The position numbers were made by a program, and so were the translations under genes. 64,000 nt of DNA from Oscheius dolichura. Its lineage: Eukaryota; Nematoda; Chromadorea; Rhabditida; Rhabditidae. Positions 10,215 to 20,995 of this stretch are shown here, piece by piece. Each line of letters begins with the position of its first letter. Position 1 is the stretch's first letter. Under the pieces are notes generated by a model. It did no database searches. It had not been told where the DNA came from and saw only the letters and a list, made by a program, of their open reading frames with translations. The stretch spans positions 854,001 through 918,000 of the forward strand of contig OW051494.1 of NCBI GenBank assembly GCA_932521035.1, in the 5' to 3' direction.

Positions 10215-12766
10215 ATGTTCTCGGAACATGTTGGACGGAGTAAGGACAGAGGATCCGCTAAGGTAAGACTAGGGCCTTTTATTCCGGCTCGGTCCCCCGA
10301 TAATCCGATGCACCCGTAAAGTCTCGGCAGGAGGATCCTCTTTATTCAAAACTGTTTCGCCTTTATTCTTTTGTCTTGCCGAGACTTTACGGGTGCGGGG
10401 GAGAGGACTATCGAGGGTCGAGCCTTTATTTCAACTCATCCAAGCCCCCTGTCAATTTTTTGAGATAGGGTCGAAAGATTATGGTCCTGTACCTTCTTTT
10501 CTTCCCAAATTCCCTGTTCATCCCATTTTTATTGTACAGTAACCCGTTTCCCATCCTATTTTCTCTATATTTCTTTATAAAACCCCTTTTAAAGCTCTGG
10601 GCTTCCCCCTTTGAGTTCCATCCAGGACCCAACACAATTCCCCATGAGATACAGTAGGAAATAGTGTTATTTCTTTCGTCTACAGTAATTTCTAGGACTG
10701 GTAGTGTACTCTTCTTTCCCTTGTAATCTCCTGCCACAACTAAAGGACACGTCTACCACTTTGTAGCCCACGACACGTTGGTGGCACTTCCTGTTTTTCA
10801 AAGTACTGTAGCTCGTCCTAAAAGTCCATATTGAATTCCCGAGGGAATACACAAATAAGTACAGTACTCCTAGACGATCTTCTAATACTTTTTCCAATGT
10901 GACTAGAATTGATATTCTTCGATCTTTCACCCGGGTTATCGTCAGCGGGTGAGGGAGTGACGGCGGATTGACGTCAAGTTTTCGTTGACCTGACGTTAGA
11001 CTTTCGAGGAACTGTTAATGTGGCTACAAAGTACAAAATTCGGCTCGGTCCTTGGTAGTCCGATCTCCTGCACCCGTAAAGTCTCTGCAAGGCAAGGATA
11101 TAAAGGCGTCACAGTTTTGTAACAGTTTCGAATAAAGACGATCCGACTGCCGAGACATTACGGGTGCAGGGGACTGGACTCGCCGTCTTGGGTCTCCGCG
11201 GGCTAATCGAAGTTTCTCGAACTTTTTTGGCTACTGTAGGATATATTTGTGATTTTATATCATTATCTGGATCATTTCTACCCTATATTAAACCCAAATT
11301 CATAAAATAGGTTCACTCTAACGGAGAACAATTGAGAACAATTACTCGCGCTCCACCTTCACTGCCACCCTCGCCTAATGAAATTCTCACGTTGCCAGAA
11401 TATGTTATTATGGTGATTTTTCCCCGCTCGCCATCATATATCAACTACAAAGAACATGAAAAGGTCAAAAAAATGAGAAGTAACCGCTCTGAATTTCTAA
11501 ATTTGACTGGAAAGGGGGAATGGCGCGCCAAATGGGCTACTGTAATGTTTAAATAAGGTTTAAAATTAATTTTGCCGCCAGTATTAATATCCAGACGTCG
11601 TCCTGATTACGGTAGTTGTATTTTTATAGCGTAAACTCCTTTTCTAATTTAATAAATCCATTTTTTTTCAGAAAAAAGCTGATAAATCCATGAAATTTGA
11701 CGATTTGGATGAGAAAAAGCTGGGAAAAGAGATGTCAAAAATGAAAGTCGACGAGAAAAGAGAAGCTAGTAAGTCCAAAACATTGTTATACACTCTATAA
11801 ATGTTTAAGAATACTCGCCACAGGCACAAAGATCCGAGAATACAAAGGATGCAGCGGCGCATCTATTCAAAAACGTCGCCCAGAAAGAAATAGCTAAGAA
11901 TCAGGAAATAAAAAAGGATCCTGTCGGATTTAGCCTCTATGAAACGGCTAATGTCATGTGCAGTATTGGTACGTTTAATCTAGACCTTTAAACCTTTAAT
12001 TTTGGCCTTAAAAATTGAAAAAAAAGGCGGGAACAGTGACATTCAAACCGCGCGCCAACCCAAAATTGGATACCCCCGTTTTCTTCATTTTTCTTCTACA
12101 TTTCTCGGTTTTCTCTCGGATTTTTGTAGCTTTTTGTACTTATTCATCTCTGTTTTGATTAAATTTATGCTAATTCTTATTTTAGTTCGATATTTCTTGA
12201 AAAACTGGGCAGAAAGGGTTGGTATAGTCCATTTCTAACGAATAGCCCACGTATTCAAATTTGGCGGGCGTCTCCGCTACGGAACCTGGTTTGAAAGCTT
12301 CCTGGTTCCGCAGCGTAGAGGTTATTCGGTATAATATACGTGGGAAATGGACTATGGCCAATATACTGTAGCCAAAACGAGCGCCCCCTTTAAAATATGG
12401 GTATGGCGCCTTAGGGCGTGGTTCTGGCTCTCTTTTCCTAGAATTTGGCTTATTTACTGGGTAGAAAATATAACAAGGCTATAATTTACCTTTTCTAACA
12501 ATTAGATATTTTAAAAAATTCGATTTTTCAGTGGATATAACCAAGGACAGCACCATCAAGCGGGATAAGCACCATTCCGGTGGAGCGGAGAAGAAAGAAC
12601 CAAAGAAAACGCTCAGTCGAAGTACGCTTTCCCTCTTTTTTTATAAATATACTATCGTATTCCAGCGAGTCTAATGTCCCAGAGCTCAACAACCGGTCCA
12701 TTTGCTCAATTGAAAGAGAACGAACAGAAGAAGAAGAAGAGCTTCGATGATGACGACGAGTCATAG
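10215..12766 (+). CDS. Lysine-rich protein of unknown function
   Basis: The exons 10215-10262, 11672-11768, 11810-11968, 12532-12621 and 12666-12766 sum to 495 nt (164 aa). The protein is highly charged: MKFDDLDEKKLGKEMSKMKV, then a helical stretch (NTKDAAAHLFKNVAQKEIA), a more ordered part (GFSLYETANVMCSIVDITKD), and an acidic C-terminus (KKKKSFDDDDES). I see no signal peptide and no membrane segment. The 41-nt intron 11769-11809 uses a weak TTTAAG acceptor, but this is the only choice that keeps the frame; the stronger CACAG at 11823 would shift it. I do not recognise the family. Three MITE insertions (10301, 11056 and another type at 12224) sit in its introns. Confidence 0.62.
10301..10410. 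mobile_element. MITE copy 3
   Basis: It carries terminal repeats GCACCCGTAAAGTCTCGGCA and the complement. It is shorter than copy 2, and the core is in reverse orientation (TTTATTCAAAACTG, TTTATTCTTTTGTC). It lies just after the donor of the 10215-10262 exon. Confidence 0.85.
11056..11180. mobile_element. MITE copy 4
   Basis: It starts TAGTCCGATCTCCTGCACCC; the right end GGACTGGACT has lost the perfect GGACTA. The core TATAAAGGCGTCACAGTTTT matches copies 6 and 7. It is intronic in the lysine-rich gene. Confidence 0.83.
12224..12355. mobile_element. Second MITE type, 130-bp foldback
   Basis: The left end TATAGTCCATTTCTAACGAA and right end GGGAAATGGACTAT are inverted repeats, with CCCACGTATT and ATATACGTGGG inside. 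The centre is a second nested palindrome (CTCCGCTACGGAACC against GGTTCCGCAGCGTAGAG). The sequence is unrelated to the 126-bp family except for the AGTCC/GGACT tips. It is intronic in the lysine-rich gene. Confidence 0.7.
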
Positions 12767-12915
12767 ACATCTTCCCCCCTTTGACTCAAACTTTGTACTT
12801 TTTAATTATTTTTGAGCTTGTTAGATGGAGTGCTATGAATTGTAGATTGTGCTAATTTTATTAGCCATAAATTGTGTCATTTCGGCTACCATAATCCTTG
12901 AGATACGGTGCACGA

Positions 12916-13032
12916 TAGTTCGTTCCCCTGCACCCGTAAAGTCTCGGCAGGAGGATCATCTTTAATCAAAACTGTGTCGCGCCTTTATACCTTTGTCTTG
13001 CCGAGACTTTACGGGTGCAGGGGATCGGACTA
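12916..13032. mobile_element. MITE copy 5
   Basis: The core is in reverse orientation (TTAATCAAAACTGTGTCGC then TATACCTTTGTCTTG). The terminal repeats CTGCACCCGTAAAGTCTCGG and complement are intact, and the right end is GGGATCGGACTA. It sits between the lysine-rich gene and the F-box-like gene. Confidence 0.87.
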
Positions 13033-13425
13033 TCCAGGATTGAGACAGAAATCCCTTTGAAGAAGAAGGTTCACTCATTGTTGGATCCCATTGGACCCAC
13101 TTCCACTTTCACCTGCTGCCATCTCGTCCCGTGTCTTGCTTTCTGATCCCTGTCCTTTTCTCCGTTTCCATTTCTCTTCAAAATCCTCCATATTTCTATT
13201 ATCCCCCTCCCATAACACCTGCTAAGCCCCCTCCTGATATGTGTGTCTGTCTGTGGCGTGTTTGTTTATCGAAACGTCGCGCAGTCTATTTACGGCAGTC
13301 ACCCCCGTCGTCTTCTTCTCATCTCTGTTATTCTTCTCCAGTTTTACACACCTGTAACGTTTTGCCAAGAGAAAACTATCGTCTATCATTTCTCCATCCC
13401 TATTTAAAAATCCTATTAACTGAAA

Positions 13426-16412
13426 ATGCCGGAACTGATCTTGCACAGTATTCCCTATTCTCTAATGATGAAAATATCCAAAAAGGTAAGGATTTTCTTC
13501 AAATTTCTTCTCAAAAAAATTTAAAAAAAAAACTACCGTAATCTCTAGAATTGTGATCAAGTTTGGGTCATGCGTCTAAAATACAGTTTAATGGGAGTAA
13601 TATAATACACGGCCAGGTGTATTCCTCTAGTAAAAAGTCCAATAGAGCTCTAGAAACAAATCATACCACTAGGTTTGAAGGTCCAATAATTAGCCCCATG
13701 GCTTCTCTCATGCTCAGAAACTACCGTACTTCCTAATCGCTAGTTATTCTCCTAAAATATTTGCCATGGAGCATATTTTCTTCTATATGAGCGGATAATA
13801 CCCATGGTAGAGGAAAATGCCCCTTTCTGGGGCCAACGTTCTCCCTCACCGCACCCAAAAACTCACCAAATGCGCGCCGCGCTCGAATAATTCGACCTTG
13901 CTTATTTTTTAATGTCTATCTTGTTCAGAATTTTATGGCAAACAAGCTGATATAGGTTATGTTCCATAAGAATAAGAAATTGCTGAGTTATCGAGAGAAA
14001 CGCTATGTTCACCTCAAAAACCCTATTTTCGGTTATGCTTCAGCAATTTCTTGTTCTTATGGAATATAATCTATACCAGCTTGTCCGCCATAAAATTCTG
14101 AACTAGACAGATATAAAAAAAATAAGCAAGGTCGAATTATTCGAGCGCGGCGCGCATTTGGTGAGTTTTTGGGTGCGGTGAGAGAGAACGTCGGCCCCTT
14201 TCGGGTCTACGGTAGCTTAAAATTGGCTCTGGTACTGGATAAAACAACGACCTTTTGGGCCCCAGTGATCTTTAGAAGGCGGGGAAGGGTCCAAGCTGTC
14301 CAGAAAGAAGATTTCTAGAAAAATTATGCTTTTCTAAGGTTCTCTTCTATGACTGTAGTCTAACTGTAGCTTGGATAACAGTTTGGAGTTAATCCAACAA
14401 CAAAATGATGGGAAAAGGGACAGTCATCCATTATTTGGAGTGGGCTGCCCTTCGATCTCCTGAACCCGGGAATGCCCCCCCCCCCCTTTCCAGGCTCTCT
14501 ATTGGGCAATTTTTGACGAATTCCCCAACCTTCCCTTCTGTTTTCAGCTATGGCTAAAAGAAATCGCCCGTCTACGTCAAACCTGCAAAGAGATGAACAA
14601 TTTCTTCTCTGAGAATCACTTACAAATTACAGCTGACTGCCCCCACAAACTGGAAATCTATCCACGGCTCTTAGATGACGGGAAGATGGATGTATTTGCC
14701 TATTAATTAATTAAACTAGAGGCTATTTTAGACAGTAACCTTTAGGACAACAAGCGTAATTAATGACAACCACTCGATGGAGTTGTATGACCCCCGGAGG
14801 CAGACGGAAGCCGCCAATTTTAATACCATCGAAATTGTGAGCTTTAACTGCGTAGAATGAATTAGACAGGCAATCTTCTCTCTCTAAATACGCTATTCTA
14901 GGCCGTTATGAAAATGTGCTACAATATGGATGCTGACTGTGCTGGGCATTGTAGGGACAAGTGTCTGAAGAGTCTCCTAACTACTGTCAAATTATCATGT
15001 ACTAGACTAATCCTCACTGGCTGTGTGGAGGAGCAGAGTCTCTGGGATGCCGTCCATTTATTACAGGGATTCAAAGCTGTCGATGTTAAACGGGCTACTG
15101 TAGAACAGGTCGCCAGTCTTCCGGAGGTAGGGGTCGCTCGGTCCTGGATAGTCTGATCCCCTGCACCCGTAAAGTCTCAGCAGGACAAAAGTATAAAGGC
15201 GTCACAGTTTTGTAACAGTTTTGAATAAAGGTGATCCTCCTGCCGAGACTTTACGGGTGCGGGGAAGAGGACTATCATGTACCGAGCCGGTATCTTGGTT
15301 GTTTGAGACCGCTTCGCTTCGAGAATCAAAATTACGGTAGAAATAATTGTTTCCAGTCCTGTTCTATTGTAGACGTCCACACTCTGGACATCTTCCCACC
15401 TGAAAACGTCTTGTACCGATTTGAAACCCTGAAAATTGGCTGTTTTTCTGAAGAATCAGATAGCACTAGTACCAGTTCCCTAGAGGAGGAAGTAGACGTC
15501 GAGTTTGATAAATTTATGCTGGTAAGTGAGTAGATTATGGTAGTCTATTTTACCTACCATAGCCTACTGTAAATAGAAATAAATTTAAAAGTCTAAATCG
15601 GGCAAAAATGGAGTTTAGTCGGCGCGCGCTTACTAGACAGGGAAGAAATTGAGCTAACCCCGTTTTTATTCAAATTTCGTAGTTTTCGCTTCATTTTTTT
15701 CTATTTTTGCCCCTTTTTATGGTCAATTTCCAATAAAAATACCCCAAAACATCATTTTAAAGGTCTAAATTTATAGAGAAATCTCAAATTTCCTCTTTGG
15801 ATTTTGAGAACCCGTAGTAAAAGCTTGGAACTGCTGTTAAATGGCTCCTATCATTTATAAAAGGTCCTACAACGAAAATTAAAACAAATTCTGGACGTAT
15901 TTTCTCTTTGCTAGATAATAGTTAAAAATATATGGAAGAATTTATGTCAAATATTCCATTTCCAGGCCCTTCGGCAGACGCGTAACCCGGGAAATCTCCG
16001 GTTCCTTCAGGTTCCTTGCCTGTTTGAAAGTGACCACGGCGGAATCCGTCACCTAGATTGTGCCCGCTTCGGACTGACGAAAATCTATGACGGGGAGCGG
16101 TTCCAGAAGACGTTGAAAGCCAATTGCCTTATTTATTTGATGGACTTCACCACCGAGCATATCCCTATCGTAATTATCAAAGAAACCCCCGTCCATGGCG
16201 ATTTCGAGGAGGTTTACGAGGTTATCATCATTGAAAATAATACGGAAATGCTGGCTGATGGCATTGGGAGCATACTCTTTCGGGATTACCCCATGGATAA
16301 TTCGATTCTTCGAGAGGGATTCGAGGGGAAGGCCTGGGATGAATATACAGATAATATTCAGAGATATTTTGATATTTATTCTGCTTCTATTAATGTTGAA
16401 AAAGAAGATTAA
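13426..16412 (+). CDS. F-box-like protein, nematode type
   Basis: The six exons 13426-13485, 14548-14691, 14732-14836, 14902-15126, 15357-15521 and 15966-16412 sum to 1146 nt (381 aa), all joined at phase 0. The N-terminus ILHSIPYSLMMKISKKLWLK followed by IARLRQTCKEMNNFF has the spacing of an F-box (L..P...M..I...L......R..C). The remainder alternates leucine-rich strands (LTTVKLSCTRLILTGC, VLYRFETLKIGCF) with acidic loops, like worm F-box proteins with FBA/FTH regions. Such proteins are expected to link SKP1-cullin ligases to substrates. The last exon (149 codons) ends in ENNTEMLADGIGSILF and INVEKED. The first intron holds a 370-bp foldback element and the fourth a MITE. The family call rests on pattern only. 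Confidence 0.62.
13829..14198. mobile_element. 370-bp foldback element with long arms
   Basis: A near-perfect palindrome: GGGGCCAACGTTCTC at the left against GAGAACGTCGGCCCC at the right. The arms include AATGCGCGCCGCGCTCGAAT, TTCGACCTTGCTTATTTTTT, and AGCTGATATAGGTTATGTTC with its complement. The arms reach nearly 170 bp and the loop is short (around AACGCTATGTTCACCTC). There is no ORF. It looks like a hairpin MITE and lies in the first intron of the F-box-like gene. Confidence 0.88.
15149..15274. mobile_element. MITE copy 6, intact
   Basis: Left TAGTCTGATCCCCTGCACCC and right GGGAAGAGGACTA, with core TATAAAGGCGTCACAGTTTT and GAATAAAGGTGATCC. It is located in the fourth intron of the F-box-like gene, 22 bp after the donor. 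Confidence 0.88.
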
Positions 16413-17100
16413 CAATAAATATTAATCTCTTATAGAAAGCAAAGGTTTTTTGGCCCTCAAATCGACTTGGGCGGCAGAAGGGCGCCGCCGCTGTAATTAT
16501 CATCGCGGCGGGGGATCTCTTGCCCATTTGGGAATGAAAATAATTGAATTTTTGAAAAAGTACTTTGCTATTCTTGTTTAGAATTTTCTGCTCTTTCTGA
16601 TGGTAGCAAAATCTCCCTGAAATTGGGTTATATTGGAGAGTTATTGCCCTGAGAAGCCGGCAGACCATATCCTCAACTCGACCAAAATGCCATCTAGTGG
16701 AAAAGGGAACCCCGAGCTGGAGAAGATTCAGTACGGGCTTTGCGATGGCCTGGATTGCTGCTGTTTTTCGTGATCTTTGGGTGGCTCCCTCTGTAGTAAT
16801 GGAGTTGAAAACACTGATAGTTACTCATGTCAGCAGATAACATATGGCGACTATTGCTAATAACAGATGCAATCATGTGCCCCTCCTTTTTAAAAAAAAC
16901 CGAAGGAGAGCACTACTGGCAGTATTCGAGTATTCATAACAAAGGCTAACTTACTTTGTTTGCCTCTGCAGTGGAACGAACGTTATGCAACAAATATTTC
17001 GGAAATTAAAAGTAAAATGGTCTAAAAAATGTTTATAAAATGTATCAAAGTTAAAATCAATAAAATCTACACTTTCAAAATAAATACAAAAGTCGAATAT
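16413..17100. other. Intergenic between F-box-like gene and dyn-1
   Basis: No gene is supported. The stretch around 16575-16665 (TAGAATTTTCTGCTCTTTC ... GAGAGTTAT ... GCCGGC) recurs at about 31015-31105 and is probably a dispersed repeat. The AT-rich end is the 3' flank of dyn-1 (AATAAA on the minus strand near 17060-17090). Confidence 0.45.
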
Positions 17101-20100
17101 CTACAATAATCCAGTAGAAGGTCTTGTGGGAACTAATGGTCGAACTGAGAGGTTGCAAGTGCTCGGTGCTTTCCTGAAAAGAAAACCGATGTAGAATAGC
17201 GAAGCAGGCAAATTGCTCTTACAAACAATGAACAATAATTTTAAAGGAAGCACTTACGTTGGAATTAAAGGTGGGTAGCCGGAATTCATTGGCGGAGCTA
17301 GAAGAAGAAGGCCTGGAGCAGCCATAGACGGCAGTGGTGCAGGAGATAGCATCGGCACTGGACGATTCATGTTCCCTGGAGATAGACCCATGTTTTGTCT
17401 GAAAAATATTTAGAAAAAGAGCAAAGTATATATAAAAGATAAATACTCTATTAAAAATAACCGCTAACCTGTAGTCTTGAGCCGAAAGCGAAGGTGGTTG
17501 ATTTCCTAGTGTGCTCAAGTCGACTTCAGAAAGAACATGAAGAGCTTCTTTGCAAGCGTGATACATAGTTAAGCTCTGTTCGCGGAGCAAGGCAGCATCT
17601 GCAGATTCTTCCATCAAACCGTCTGTATCTCCACATTGATAAAGATAAGCGAGTAGTTCGTTGCGTATAAACTCTCCAACCTGAAAAAGAGTTTGCAAAG
17701 AAATTTTAAAAAAAACGTACTTTGCTGACAAGAAGATACATAACAGCTTTAGGTACTAGATCACGTACGGTCTTCGTTACTATTCGCATGTAAGAATCCA
17801 CCAAATTGCGAATAGTTTCAACCTGCCGCTCAAGTTGTGGGTCCATAGAACTTTCTTCCATTTCCTGCTGTGACTGAAATAATAAAAAGAATGATCAAAA
17901 ATAATAATGCAAGGCAAAACATAGTTATAAGGAAACTCACATCATCTTCGAGAGATTTTTGTTTTTCCGGGTAAACTCCTGCCCGTAAAAATGACGCTTT
18001 CCAAGCATCTACTTCATCTAGATTAGGACATCCCAGATCCAGCTGTTTGAAATCTTTGTAAATATTCCTGCAAATAGGGTATGTTATAGAAGATTATATC
18101 ACCAAATAGAAAAAAATACTGCCTGTAAAGTACACATGAAAATTTTAAAAAAAGAACTAAACATACTTTCCGTCAGGATAAAATAATGCGAATCTGTGTT
18201 GCCGAGACATGAAGCCACTTTCTAGATCGCGAAGTTTGATTCCATCCAAAGGAAGCATGTATTTCTTTTCTTTTTCCTGTAAAAATGTTATGAACAAAAA
18301 GATAAGAAAAACCTCATCGTCTTTATACCAGCACAAATTATCCGATGTAAGTACAAACCAACAATCCCTGCTACCTTTCATAAAGGATATATTGCCTACA
18401 GTCAGCCAGCCTTTACGAATAACCTGAAAATGAAATAGATTATTAGTTCATTGAATATACCTGATTGCCAAAATGTTTCTTAATTACTTGACCTTGAGCT
18501 GCTTTAGCTTCAGCGCTGAAATATATGTAAATGTAAAAGTAATATTCGTCTACTTGCTAAATCCAATAAAATCTTCATGATTCGTGTTCATATAGGCTAG
18601 TTCGTAATCCACAATCATTCCTAATTGCATTTTGGCCATTTGTTCCTTTTCCCTCATATAAGTAACAACAATTCTTTCAATTTCACCTCGAAGACGAGGA
18701 TAACGTTGAAGCTACAATAAGATAATTATGAATAAAAATTACACTAACCGGTAAGCAACATTGGCGAACAACATTTGCCAACTCAGTAACAACAAGGTCA
18801 ACACATTTCATTGAAGGCTCCTTTAATCGAGAAATTTGCTTCTTAGCTATAGCTTCAAATGCCATATCTGGCGTGAATAAACCAACTCTGAACAGAATAT
18901 ATTACGGCATAGAAAATGATGCTCACCTAATACCATGGATATTCCGAATTGCAAATTGTATTTCTTTTCTCATTTCCTTTTCATCTATTTCCATTTTTAC
19001 AATCTCAAAAGGAAAACGTTCGTGAAAAATTCTAAAAAAATATTATACAAATATTCTAAAAGAGTACCGATTAATCCTAGCACCGCCACTCAACTCATTA
19101 GTCGATACCAATTCTGCAGAGGATCCTTCGATAGAGCGTTCAAGATCTTGTGAAAACTGTTGCACCATTCTAAAAATTCAATAACAATTATATTATACAC
19201 CATATTACTTACTGCATTAAAGCTTTTGTTTTCCTTCCAAGATCATGGGGTTCATAATTCTTGTATTCTGCGCAATCCTTCTCCAAGGTGAACAATTTTT
19301 TCTGCAGGCTGTCTCTTAGACTAGGTAACGTATCTCGAATATGGTTAGTAAGCTGTTGATTTAATGCCTGCTGTAGATAGGCAGTTCCAAGACGATCGGC
19401 CATGTGTCTGCAAAATAATATAAAAACCAATAATGAAACGAATTACCGGTAAGCGGGATGTGAAAGGAAAAATTTTCTTTCAGCATCCAGTGCAGCTCGG
19501 ATATCTTTTCTTCCCACAATGTCCTTTTGACCACGATTGACTACTCCAACATAACCACGGCGGAGTGGGAACAGCCTGTTTTCCAATATTTCTCTGGCAT
19601 CAGTTCCCTCGTCCATGAGATCCAGCTTGGTTAATACGCCAATTGTTCTAAGACCTTGTGAATCAACCTCCTGAAAATAATCTAAAAATAACACGAAAGT
19701 TCACTAACCTTGGCCAACTTTAATGCATCAGAAGTGGCTAGATCACTGTTAGCTGGTGTAACAGCTAATATGAGACAGGTTTCGCGACCGATATACGTAA
19801 GAAGCATTTCTCTTATTTGTTGCTCTATATCGGCCGGTTGATCTCCAACTGGAACTTTGGTAAGGCCAGGTAAGTCAATCAAAGTCAGATTGAGAACTGA
19901 AATCGCAAACATGTATTAAAATAGCCAAGTCAAACTAACCATTTGGACTGAAGATACGCAGATTGATAGGATGTGGAGATATTCCTTTATTCTGTCCTGT
20001 TACACGATCGGTTTCCTCTTCTATTTCTTTACGCACTGCATCGAAGTCGGAAAAATATTGTCCTTTCTTGTGCAAAAATTCGGCATACTCTATAAATACC

Positions 20101-20450
20101 GCAATTCATGGTTTAACTTCAATCCTACCATTCTTGTCTTGAATTAATTGCAATATTAACGGCCGTCTAGTTACAATTCCGGATCCACGAGGTAGAAAAT
20201 CTCTATAAAATTAATTTATCAGCACATAGCGTATTGCCTCCTACCTTCCAACAAAATTTTCCAATACTGATGATTTTCCAGCGCTTTGTCCTCCTATTAC
20301 GGCGATTTGAGGCAGTTCGAAGTTGACATTTGTCCCAAGTTGAAAGAGCGCGGTCTGAATACATTTGATAAATAATATCACAGTTGAACTTACTTGTACT
20401 CTGTTGATGACCGGGATCAAGGCTTGCATACCCTGATTAGCCCACGCCAT
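17101..20450 (-). CDS. dyn-1: Dynamin GTPase
   Basis: A large GTPase that constricts and cuts the necks of endocytic vesicles at the plasma membrane. Read from 20450 downward, it starts [19 protein letters not shown], then the GTPase domain with P-loop [14 protein letters not shown], switch motif [15 protein letters not shown] and [11 protein letters not shown]. The stalk follows ([19 protein letters not shown]), then a PH domain ([20 protein letters not shown] to [14 protein letters not shown]), the GTPase effector domain ([18 protein letters not shown]) and a proline-rich tail ([12 protein letters not shown], ending [14 protein letters not shown]). All key motifs are intact. About 15 small introns are present. 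The final exon (starting near 17174) is read at phase 2, which gives the proline-rich ending. An AG acceptor just upstream of the ATG (about 20478) may be a spliced-leader site. Confidence 0.96.
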
Positions 20451-20995
20451 TTTACGTTTGTTCAATTCGAGCTTCTGCCTAAAAATTGAACTTATAGTGA
20501 AAAATATTTTTAAAAAAAATGAAATGTCCGATATAAAAATGCTCATTCTTTTGTATTCCTTTACGTTTCTGATAGTGAAAATGGCATACAACCGTATATT
20601 CGTTTGTCGTGAATTTTTTTAACACAAAAACACAAAAGCTGAACACAAAACACATGAGAAAAACGAGCAAGACGGTGACGGAACAGTGAAAGAGTCCTAA
20701 AAATGATTTTTTGATGAATTCTTGATCAGGGGGAATTCAGGGACAGCGCGCCCCTGAAACACGTTTCTTCTTCATCTCAATGTTGTTCTCTCCCATTCTT
20801 GTACGCCCCTTCTATTTTTTCACCAATTTCATGATATGATATAGCTGATGTTTTTCATCAGAACGTAGTCTATTCTTTGCTGTTTTGCCTTCTACCCATT
20901 TGATTTGGATTATACTCGCGCGCAGAAGATCGAGTTTGGTCAATTTACATGCGCCCACTCCGCCATCCCCGTTTGTTTCGTCCGTCACCTCTCTC

